The notes beneath the pieces are model-generated. The model saw nothing but the letters and a program-made list of their open reading frames with translations, was not told the origin of the DNA and did no database searches. The translations under genes and the position numbers were made by a program. A stretch of 64,000 nucleotides of DNA from AP-15 sp963750195 (GTDB lineage Bacteria > Pseudomonadota > Alphaproteobacteria > ATCC43930 > CGMCC-115725). Positions within the stretch are counted from its first letter, which is position 1, and each line of letters opens with the position of its first letter. Location of the stretch: positions 1 to 64,000 of the forward strand of contig CAVVPS010000017.1 of assembly GCA_963750195.1 (NCBI GenBank). The letters are read 5' to 3'. Shown piece by piece: positions 53,965-61,392 of this stretch.

Positions 53965-55254
53965 TCAGAAATTCTCCAGGTTCAGAATCTCGCTGTCATA
54001 GTCGTATGCAAAGATCTCGGCGTGCCGGCCCCAATTAATGACCGTGTCGAGCACGCGCTCGGCTTCTTCCTCGGATAGGTGATCCTCGAGCTCGCGCAGA
54101 AACCGTGCGGCTGGAGCGCGGTGGCCGGGGCGCTCGTCGAGAACGCGGCGGATATGGGCGGCAAGAGGAACGTGATTTAGCACGGCCTCGGCAAACATCT
54201 GCTTACGCGTCAGCATATCGGCCTCGGCATAAGCGCGACCGAGCGCGGTTAATTCGATATCGCCGCCGCTGACGTGGGCAAAGCCCAGCAGTTGCAAGGT
54301 CTCGATCAGCGGGAACAGTTCGTCCATGACGAGGTTTTCCTCGTCGGCGAGGTGCGGTAGATCGGCACGGCCGTGATAGGGCGCCTCGGTCAGGCTGTCG
54401 ATCAGCCCGGAGAGCTGCTGGACCGCGGCATCGGGCAAGCGATAGCCGATCCCGATCGGTTCGGGCTTGGCGCCGCGCCGCCCATCGCGCCCGGTTTCGG
54501 TCAGCAAGGTATAGACCTGGTCGACGATCTGACGAAATCCGGCGCCTTGAGCGGCGCGCGGGCGCGGCTGCGGGATCGGAATGTCGGCGCGGATGCGGCC
54601 GGGATCGCTGCCGAAGATCAGGATGCGGTCGGCTATTTCGACAGCCTCCTCTATATTATGCGAGACCAGCACGATCCCCTTGGTCGGGATGCGGCGGTCG
54701 TCCCACAGATCCATAAGGTCGCCGCGCAGAGTTTCGGCGGTCAGTACGTCGAGCGAGGAGAACGGTTCGTCGAGTAACAGGATGTCGGGATTGACGACGA
54801 GGGCCCTGGCAAAGCCGACCCGTTGGCGCATGCCGCCCGACAGCTCCTTCGGATAGGCGTTTTCGAACCCGTCGAGTCCGATCAGGTCGATCGCGTCGAC
54901 CGCTCGGCGGCGGCGCTCGGCGCCGGCTATGCCCTGCGCCTCGAGGCCGAGCTCCACATTGCCGAGCACGGTCAGCCACGGAAACAGCGCATAGCTCTGA
55001 AACACCATCGCGATCCCGTGGACCGGTTCGCCGACCGGTTGCCCGCGATATTCGACGACGCCGTCGCTTGGCGGTACGAGGCCGGCGAGGATGCGCAAAA
55101 AAGTAGATTTTCCTGAGCCGGACTTGCCGAGTATTGCGACGATCTCGCCATCGCCCAGGGTAAAGTCTAAATGATCGAGGACGAGCCGGTCGTGATGGTC
55201 CGGCATCTGATAGGTCTTGCAGACGGCCCCGGAGCGCAAAAGTGGAGCGGGCAT
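53965..55254 (-). CDS. NitT/TauT-type ABC transporter ATPase with AAA-associated C-terminal domain
   Basis: This 429-residue protein has an N-terminal ABC ATPase of the nitrate/sulfonate class: Walker A GKSGSGKSTFLRILAG, signature LSGGMRQRVGFARAL and Walker B ILLLDEPFSSLD. It also has a 170-residue C-terminal domain (LPHLADEENLVMDELFPLIE, then VLNHVPLAAHIRRVLDE and LDTVINWGRHAEIFAYD) that fits the AAA-associated C-terminal family. That extra domain is probably regulatory. It lies 32 bases after the fused permease gene. No substrate-binding protein is adjacent, so the substrate is open. Confidence 0.88.
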   Translation of the reverse strand: MPAPLLRSGAVCKTYQMPDHHDRLVLDHLDFTLGDGEIVAILGKSGSGKSTFLRILAGLVPPSDGVVEYRGQPVGEPVHGIAMVFQSYALFPWLTVLGNVELGLEAQGIAGAERRRRAVDAIDLIGLDGFENAYPKELSGGMRQRVGFARALVVNPDILLLDEPFSSLDVLTAETLRGDLMDLWDDRRIPTKGIVLVSHNIEEAVEIADRILIFGSDPGRIRADIPIPQPRPRAAQGAGFRQIVDQVYTLLTETGRDGRRGAKPEPIGIGYRLPDAAVQQLSGLIDSLTEAPYHGRADLPHLADEENLVMDELFPLIETLQLLGFAHVSGGDIELTALGRAYAEADMLTRKQMFAEAVLNHVPLAAHIRRVLDERPGHRAPAARFLRELEDHLSEEEAERVLDTVINWGRHAEIFAYDYDSEILNLENF

Positions 55255-55286
55255 CGTGAAGGGTCCAGGTCAGAAATTGCCAGGCG

Positions 55287-57020
55287 TCAGTCGAGCCGCA
55301 GGCGCTCGGCCGCGAGATCGTAGAGCCGTCGCCACAACAGCCGATTGAAGGCGAGAACGTAGAGGCACAACACGCTGATGCCGAGAGCGATGCGGGCGCC
55401 GTCGCCGGCGGCGGTGGTGCGGGCGATATAGGCGCCGATGCCCGTCGCGGTCAGCACGGTGTTCCCCCATTGCACGATTTCGGCGACGATGCTCGCGTTC
55501 CATGACCCGCCCGCGGCGGTCACCGCACCCGTCACATAGGCCGGGAAGATCGCCGGCAGCATCACCCGCCGCCACCATAATAACCGCCTGACCCCGAGAT
55601 TTTGCGCCGCGCGCTGCAGTTCGGCCGGCAACGCCGCGGCGCCGCCGATGACATTGAACAGAATGTACCACTGGGTGCCGAGGATCATCAGCGGGCTCAG
55701 CCAAATTTCCGGGTTGAGGTGAAATCTCAGGATCAGCACGACCACGACCGGAAAGAAGAGATTTGCCGGAAAGGCGGCGAGAAACTGGACGATCGGCTGG
55801 ACCCGGTCGGCGAGACGCGGACGTAACCCGATCGCGACGCCGATCGGAACCCAAATCAGTGAGGCGACGGCGATCAGCACCAGCACTCGTACCGCCGTTA
55901 TCATCCCGAGCACGAACACCCAGCCGATCTCCGCGGCATCCACATGCGCCCGAATGAAGACGACGAGCCAGGCTGCTGCGGCGAGGGCGCAAGCCAACAC
56001 CATGATGTCATACAGGCGCTCAAAGCTCGGCTGCGACCGCCGCCGCGAAGAAGGCGATCGCGAGCGCGAGAGCCGGGCGATGGCGCCGTCGATGCCATGG
56101 TTGATCCCGAGCAGCCCTGCCTGGACCAGATCGAACAGGCGGGCACGCTGCAGCATGATCAGAAACCACGGCCGAACATTCTCTTCATTAGCCGACAATT
56201 CCGGCTGAAATTTGCGTGACCAGGCAAGTAGCGGGCGGAACAGCAGCTGATCGTAGAGCAGAATAACGACGAACATGACGAGGACGGCCCAGCCGATCGC
56301 GGCCAGGTTCTTTTGCTCGATCGCCACAGCGATGTAAGAGCCGATCCCGGGGAGCAGGATCGTCTGGCCGGCGACGGTAATTGCCTCGGAGGCGACCACG
56401 AAGAACCAGCCGCCCGAGACCGACATCATCATGTTCCACACCAGCGACGGGATCGCATGCGGCACTTCGAGCCGCCAGAAACGCCGCCACGGCGACAAAT
56501 GGTACATGCGCGCGGCTTCGATCAGCTCGGCCGGCACAGTGCGCAGTGACTGGTAGACGCTGAACGTCATGTTCCAGGCCTGCGAGGTGAAGATGGCAAA
56601 GATCGCCGCGCATTCGACGCCGAGAAGGCGGCCTGGAAACAGGGCGATAAACCCGGTTACGGTGATCGACAAAAAGCCGAGGATCGGGACCGACTGCAGG
56701 ACGTCGAGCAGCGGGATCAGGATCTTCTCTGCCTGGCGGCTCTTGGCGGCCAGCGCGGCATAGGCGAGACTGAAGATCAGCGAGGCGATCAATGCCCACG
56801 CCATGCGCAACACGGTTCGAAGCGCATATTCCGGCAATCTCCATGGGTCGAGACTGATCACCAGCGGCTGGCCCAAGTGGTACCGCGCGCTCATCGCCAA
56901 GCTGCCCCAACCGATCAGGGCCAACAACCCCAGCACCAGCGGCAGCGCCACCAGGTCCCAGGTGTTTGGGCGCAGGCGTCGCGGCCAAGCGACAAGGGGC
57001 AGGCCCCAGCGCTGTTCCAT
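55287..57020 (-). CDS. Fused double-domain ABC permease (NitT/TauT type)
   Basis: This 577-residue protein contains two binding-protein-dependent permease domains in tandem. The first covers about residues 50-280 with the EAA-like loop AARMYHLSPWRRFWRLEVPH. The second covers about 330-570 with the loop AAQNLGVRRLLWWRRVMLP. About twelve helices are predicted in all. Such fusions pair with the downstream ATPase that carries an AAA-associated domain. It is the first gene of a two-gene operon divergent from the oxygenase gene. Confidence 0.88.
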   Translation of the reverse strand: MEQRWGLPLVAWPRRLRPNTWDLVALPLVLGLLALIGWGSLAMSARYHLGQPLVISLDPWRLPEYALRTVLRMAWALIASLIFSLAYAALAAKSRQAEKILIPLLDVLQSVPILGFLSITVTGFIALFPGRLLGVECAAIFAIFTSQAWNMTFSVYQSLRTVPAELIEAARMYHLSPWRRFWRLEVPHAIPSLVWNMMMSVSGGWFFVVASEAITVAGQTILLPGIGSYIAVAIEQKNLAAIGWAVLVMFVVILLYDQLLFRPLLAWSRKFQPELSANEENVRPWFLIMLQRARLFDLVQAGLLGINHGIDGAIARLSRSRSPSSRRRSQPSFERLYDIMVLACALAAAAWLVVFIRAHVDAAEIGWVFVLGMITAVRVLVLIAVASLIWVPIGVAIGLRPRLADRVQPIVQFLAAFPANLFFPVVVVLILRFHLNPEIWLSPLMILGTQWYILFNVIGGAAALPAELQRAAQNLGVRRLLWWRRVMLPAIFPAYVTGAVTAAGGSWNASIVAEIVQWGNTVLTATGIGAYIARTTAAGDGARIALGISVLCLYVLAFNRLLWRRLYDLAAERLRLD

Positions 57021-57210
57021 GCCCCCTCTAAAGTTCGGTTGGACGTGCGGCGACGTCTACCTGTAACCCAACCTCCGGCGGCGGCGAAGCGTTTATTGGC
57101 ATGCGCGCGAACCGGGATCGGCACTGCCGTCGCGTCGCGCCAAAATTGCTCCTGGGGCGATCAGTCTTGTATATTCCGCGGGAGCTCGAACTCGGGAAGA
57201 TCCTCCGACT

Positions 57211-57879
57211 ATGCTCGATCTTGAGCTGTTGCGCGCCGCGCCGCTCGAACGCCATCCGTTCGACTTTGTCGTCGTCCCGGAGTTTGTGCGCGGGGATGCG
57301 CTGCCCGCGATCCTCGCCGATTTTCCCCCGATCCGCGGCGCCGGCAGCTATCCGGTCGAAAGCCTCGACTACGGGTCGGCTTTTGCCGGCCTCGTCGCAG
57401 CGCTGACCGGTCCGGCGCTCGGCCGGGTGGTGGCGGAGAAGTTTGGCGTCGACCTTAGTGGCCGGCCGACGATGCTGACCGTGCGCGGCAACAGCGATGG
57501 TAAGGACGGCCGCATCCATACCAACTCCGAAACGAAGATCATCACCCTTCTGCTGTACCTGAACCGGGTGTGGGAGCCGGTCGAGGGCCGGCTGCGGCTG
57601 CTACGCGGTCCGGGCGATCTCGAGGATTACGCCCGCGAGGTTGTGCCGCTCGCTGGGACTATGCTGGCGTTTCGGCGTAGTGGGTGCTCGTTCCACGGGC
57701 ATCGCCCGCATACCGGCCCGCGCCGCGCGTTGCAGCTGAACTGGGTGACCGATGCCGAAGTGGTCCGCCGGGAACTCGGCCGGCACCGTTGGTCGGCGCG
57801 GCTAAAGAAGCTGAAATCCATTCCGCATGGCGCCCTGACTCCATCGGCTAACAGCTGCCCGTCGCGACCCGCACAATAA
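57211..57879 (+). CDS. 2OG-Fe(II) oxygenase superfamily protein with altered HxD motif
   Basis: This 222-residue protein resembles the small 2-oxoglutarate/Fe(II) oxygenases found near polysaccharide genes: RIHTNSETKIITLLLYLNRV, GRLRLLRGPGDLEDY, GTMLAFRRSGCSFHGHRPH and GPRRALQLNWV. Metal ligands should be His-x-Asp and a distal His, with an Arg for 2-oxoglutarate. Here the first motif is His103-Thr-Asn105 rather than HTD, while the distal His about 161 and the GPRR arginine remain. Activity may be altered. The last 15 residues look atypical. Confidence 0.78.
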   Translation: MLDLELLRAAPLERHPFDFVVVPEFVRGDALPAILADFPPIRGAGSYPVESLDYGSAFAGLVAALTGPALGRVVAEKFGVDLSGRPTMLTVRGNSDGKDGRIHTNSETKIITLLLYLNRVWEPVEGRLRLLRGPGDLEDYAREVVPLAGTMLAFRRSGCSFHGHRPHTGPRRALQLNWVTDAEVVRRELGRHRWSARLKKLKSIPHGALTPSANSCPSRPAQ

Positions 57880-58014
57880 CCGCATGATCGATGCGGGCAC
57901 CTGGCTCGCCGGGGTCACATCCTGATCATTCTCGCGCAACCCGCTAGTGCGATTCGGTGCACCTTGCGAGACCCGGTGTGTCACTTTGAGGAATTTATCA
58001 TCCTGATATTTCCT

Positions 58015-58020
58015 TATAAT
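58015..58020 (+). promoter_or_regulatory. -10 element upstream of the porin gene
   Basis: The 306-base gap before the porin gene (57880-58185) holds no ORF. It becomes AT-rich around 57980-58030 and contains a perfect TATAAT at 58015-58020. No consensus -35 is at the ideal distance: TTATCA is 14 bases and TTGAGG 23 bases upstream. An approximately 160-base leader would follow, room for post-transcriptional control, as often seen for porins. Confidence 0.35.
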
Positions 58021-58185
58021 CATTAGCTTATGAGAAAGTGTGGCAGCCCGGCCACGCTGCGACGAAAACACCACGCTGATAACAAAGGGCGCTTGATCGC
58101 GGTCCAGGCTTCAATATTATGACGCGAGAGGAACGGGTTTCTATCGTCCGAGCTGACCGCAACCTTTGATTTCTCGGGGGGAGCA

Positions 58186-59865
58186 ATGACCAGAAAGCGG
58201 AATATCGGCAACGTGGCGGCGATCGGCGGGGCGACCGCGATGGTCGCGTTGCTGACGGGTCTTCCCGGCGCACGCGCTGACGAACTCGCCGATCTGCGCG
58301 CCAATCAGCAGCTTCTACAGCAACGGATCGACCAACTCGCGCAAGCCCAGGCCCAGTATCATCCCCCGCCGCCGCTAAGCGGCGGTGCCGGCGGCGGCCA
58401 GGCGTTGACCCTGGGCAACCAACCGGCGCCGACCGCTCCGTCGCTAGGCGGCAGCTTTCCGCGGTCGTTTCTGATCCCGGGCACCGACACCTCGATCCGT
58501 GTCGGCGGCTTTGTCGACATCACCGCGCTCGACTTTCTGCAGGGCGCCAACAGTGGGAACCCCGGCACCCAGACCTCCAACTCCGGCCAAAACGGCAACC
58601 TGGCTGGGATTCCGGTCGGCGAAGCCTTCGTCCCCGGCGCGCCGGGTGGCGGCGTCGTCCCGCAGTCGCTCAACCATTCGCGCAGCAACGGCGTGTTCAT
58701 GTTCAGCCCGCAGCAATCGCGGGTCGACATCGAGACCCGCACCCCGACGGCCTGGGGCGAGTCGCGGACATTCTTCTCCTTCGACTGGGCCGGCGGCAAC
58801 GGTTTCAGCGCCCTGAGCGTACAGCAGGCCGGCGGCGACAGCCTGTTGACCCGCCTCCGCTTCGCCTATGGCACGTTGGGCGGGTTCCTTGGCGGCCAGG
58901 CCCTCTCGAACTTCTCGGATGCCGATGCCGACACCGAATCGATGGAGTTCGGCGGCACAATGGGCTCGACCGGCGGCAATCGCATCCCGCAGGTGCGCTA
59001 TACCATTGCCGGTCCGTACGGCAGCGCCTTCTCGGTGTCGGCCGAACAACCGGTCACCGGCATCATCGTGCCGAGCGGCACGATATCCAACGACCAACTC
59101 CTCGCGGCCAGCCCGTTCGGCGCCACCGGCGCAACGGCCCCGCTGATCCCCGCGATCTGCAACGGCGTCCCCTGCACCGGAACCGGGATCACCACGGGGA
59201 CCACGACGCAGGCCAACCCGGCCCAGACCAGGGCGCCCACCCTGACCGCCGCCACTTATTGGTCGCAGCCCTGGGGGCATATGGACTTTGCCGCTGAACT
59301 GATGCCGCTGTTTGTCAACGACGGCCGTTACGTCAGCGATAAATTCCTCGGTTATGGGGGGCACCTCTCCGGCGACGTGCACCCCGGCTGGTTCGGCTAC
59401 AACAAGGACGATTTCCTGTTCAGTGCCGTCATCGGCGAAGCGCTCGGCACCAATACCAGCGGCGGGTCGGCCACCGCGTTCTCGCTGGCGAGCAACTTCA
59501 GCGTCGCCACCTCGTGCGCGACGCCGACGCCGACCTGCACAGGCTTGGCGGCAGCCTCGAACATCCTGGTGAAGCCGATCTTCGGGTACAGCATGCAAGG
59601 CGGCTACCAGCATTGGTGGACGCCGAACCTGCGGTCAACCATCGCCGCCGGCAATTGGCAACAAGCCGTCCCCTCGCAAATCATCGGGCCGACCGAGTCC
59701 AACTCGGCGAACAAGCAGCAGTGGAACGCCTTCATCAACCTAGTGTGGAACCCGGTCGCGTTCATCACCACCGGCGTCGAGTACATGTATGGCAAGCGCG
59801 TCGTCGTGTCGAACGCCTACGGCACCGAAAATGTGCTGATCGCCAAGTGGCGCGTGGCCTTCTAA
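58186..59865 (+). CDS. DcaP-like outer-membrane porin
   Basis: This 559-residue protein has a signal peptide ending ARADE, then a short coiled-coil (LADLRANQQLLQQRIDQLAQ) and a beta-barrel. Barrel features match DcaP-family trimeric channels: TSIRVGGFVDITALDFL, SRVDIETRTPTAWGESRTFF, RLRFAYGTLGGFLGGQALSN and ESMEFGGTMGSTGGNRIPQV. The protein ends with a C-terminal phenylalanine (KWRVAF) as expected for Omp insertion. It likely admits small negatively charged molecules. A strong terminator lies 26 bases downstream, so it is a single-gene unit. Confidence 0.85.
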   Translation: MTRKRNIGNVAAIGGATAMVALLTGLPGARADELADLRANQQLLQQRIDQLAQAQAQYHPPPPLSGGAGGGQALTLGNQPAPTAPSLGGSFPRSFLIPGTDTSIRVGGFVDITALDFLQGANSGNPGTQTSNSGQNGNLAGIPVGEAFVPGAPGGGVVPQSLNHSRSNGVFMFSPQQSRVDIETRTPTAWGESRTFFSFDWAGGNGFSALSVQQAGGDSLLTRLRFAYGTLGGFLGGQALSNFSDADADTESMEFGGTMGSTGGNRIPQVRYTIAGPYGSAFSVSAEQPVTGIIVPSGTISNDQLLAASPFGATGATAPLIPAICNGVPCTGTGITTGTTTQANPAQTRAPTLTAATYWSQPWGHMDFAAELMPLFVNDGRYVSDKFLGYGGHLSGDVHPGWFGYNKDDFLFSAVIGEALGTNTSGGSATAFSLASNFSVATSCATPTPTCTGLAAASNILVKPIFGYSMQGGYQHWWTPNLRSTIAAGNWQQAVPSQIIGPTESNSANKQQWNAFINLVWNPVAFITTGVEYMYGKRVVVSNAYGTENVLIAKWRVAF

Positions 59866-59891
59866 ACAAAAAACTACGCGCAACCTCGGCA

Positions 59892-59920
59892 CCCGCCGGT
59901 TATTCCGGCGGGTTTTCTTT
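59892..59920 (+). terminator. Rho-independent terminator of the porin gene
   Basis: CCCGCCGG (59892-59899), loop TTATT and CCGGCGGG (59905-59912) form a perfect 8-bp stem, followed by TTTTCTTT. It is 26 bases past the porin stop. Confidence 0.92.
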
Positions 59921-60003
59921 ATGTGCAACCGTTCCTTCATGGCGCAATTGGGCCGCCTTAACGAGAGCGAATGGGCGTCGGCCGGAAACGCGAAGCGATC
60001 TAG

Positions 60004-60381
60004 TCAGTAATTCGAGATCTCGATCAGGTTCTGATCGGGGTCGCGGATATACACAGACTGGATTGTGCCGATGGCGCCGGCGCGCGGACCCGGCCCGGCG
60101 ACGATCGGCACCGCGCATTTGGCGAGATGCGCCGTGACCTCGGCAAGCGGCACGGCGGTGATGAAGCATAGATCGCCCGAGCCAGGAGTCGGGCGATCGG
60201 CGACGAGGCCGGGAATACTACTGGCCGGATGCAGGTTGATCTTCTGTTGGCCGAATTTGAGTGCGGTGCGCCCTTCGCCAAAGGTGGTGACCTCCATCCC
60301 CAGCACCCGCGTATAAAATTCGCACGTGCGCGCGATATCGGCCACGGTCAGGACCAGATGGTCGAGGCGTTCGATCTGCAT
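60004..60381 (-). CDS. VOC-superfamily (glyoxalase/bleomycin-resistance fold) protein
   Basis: This 125-residue protein has the two beta-alpha-beta-beta-beta modules of the vicinal oxygen chelate family: LDHLVLTVADIARTCEFYTR with the first His ligand, FGQQKINLHP and the C-terminal IRDPDQNLIEISNY with the Glu ligand. Relatives include glyoxalase I-like and virulence-associated VOC proteins. The substrate is unknown. It is convergent with the porin gene and lies in a leftward series with the DUF1223 gene (95-base gap). Confidence 0.88.
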   Translation of the reverse strand: MQIERLDHLVLTVADIARTCEFYTRVLGMEVTTFGEGRTALKFGQQKINLHPASSIPGLVADRPTPGSGDLCFITAVPLAEVTAHLAKCAVPIVAGPGPRAGAIGTIQSVYIRDPDQNLIEISNY

Positions 60382-60476
60382 GGGACGGGCTCCGGCTTAT
60401 AGGACTGCTGAGAATGTCACGAGCGCTCTCACCCCGCCAGCCGCAGCGGCGATTGCCGGCCATATTAGTGACACCC

Positions 60477-61184
60477 TCAAAGCGGTTCGCGGTCGGCGAC
60501 TGCGGCGCCGAGGATACGGCCGTCCGAGGCCTGGACGATTGCTGCCAGGCGGTCGCACTGCCAGGGCGGCGTCGACACGATCTGACTTGCTTGGCCGGTA
60601 AATCGCCCGACCTCTTCAATGCCGCGCACAACATCAACATGCGTCAGAGTGCGCCCGGAATTCTCGCCGCGTTCGACGGTATCGACACGGCGGCGATCGA
60701 AGCCGATCAACACGACCGAGGCGCTTGCCGTGACACCGCCACGACCCAGGGTTATCCTGGCCCGGCCGTTATTGAACGACAGCGTCACGGGTACGGCGCT
60801 GGGCTCGCGGCTGGCGGCGTCGAGCGCGTGCTCGACCGCAGAGCGATCTGAGCCGACCGCCTCACGCCGGCCATCGACAACGATCTGTGGCGTGTACACG
60901 GTGTCAATGCCGAGGAGCCAGGCGTATCGCTCCTGACGGGCGGTCGCTTCGGGGCTGGAGGACGGATCCTTCCAGCCGAGTCGGTCCCAATAATCGACAT
61001 GAAACGAAAGCGCCAGCACGTCCGGGCGGTTTGCAAGTTCGGCAAGCAGCGCATCGGCCGGTGGACACGAAGAACAACCCTCAGAGGTGAACAGCTCGAC
61101 CACGACCGGTCGTTCGCCTGCTTGCAGCGGCAGTATCGCGGACAACAGAAAGAGCGATGCGAGCGCCACGTATGCTTTGATCAT
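60477..61184 (-). CDS. DUF1223 thioredoxin-fold exported protein
   Basis: This 235-residue protein has a signal peptide (ALASLFLLSAILPLQAG) followed by the DUF1223 hallmark VVVELFTSEGCSSCPPADAL with a CxxC pair, FHVDYWDRLGWKDPSSSPEA and VYTPQIVVDGRREAVGSD. The fold is thioredoxin-like and the protein probably sits in the periplasm, with a presumed redox role that is not established. Length is normal for the family. Confidence 0.88.
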   Translation of the reverse strand: MIKAYVALASLFLLSAILPLQAGERPVVVELFTSEGCSSCPPADALLAELANRPDVLALSFHVDYWDRLGWKDPSSSPEATARQERYAWLLGIDTVYTPQIVVDGRREAVGSDRSAVEHALDAASREPSAVPVTLSFNNGRARITLGRGGVTASASVVLIGFDRRRVDTVERGENSGRTLTHVDVVRGIEEVGRFTGQASQIVSTPPWQCDRLAAIVQASDGRILGAAVADREPL

Positions 61185-61219
61185 GCCGCAATCTTAGGGC
61201 AGCCCGTTCGCATTGGCGA

Positions 61220-61379
61220 TCAATAGAGCGTGAAGGAGGTGCCGGCAGGTACGAGGACGCGGCCGAGCGGGGGCTCGACCGGCGCCACCAGCAGCGCGTC
61301 GTTGGCAATCCACCATTCGCCGGCAAACCGCGCGGCCAAAACGGATCGGAGTGGGCCCGGGGAAGAGGTCTGGCGGCAC
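61220..61379 (-). pseudogene. Possible small or truncated ORF downstream of the glycosidase
   Basis: One minus-strand frame ends with FAGEWWIANDALLVAPVEPP and RVLVPAGTSFTLY before TGA at 61220-61222, which reads like a genuine protein C-terminus. It has no start of its own. The adjacent frame from GTG 61379 begins VPPDLFPGPTPIRFGRA and would join it if one base were removed near 61335-61345. I do not recognise the family. It could be a 53-residue protein or the tail of a lost gene. Confidence 0.3.
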
Positions 61380-61392
61380 CTGTGCGGGCGCC

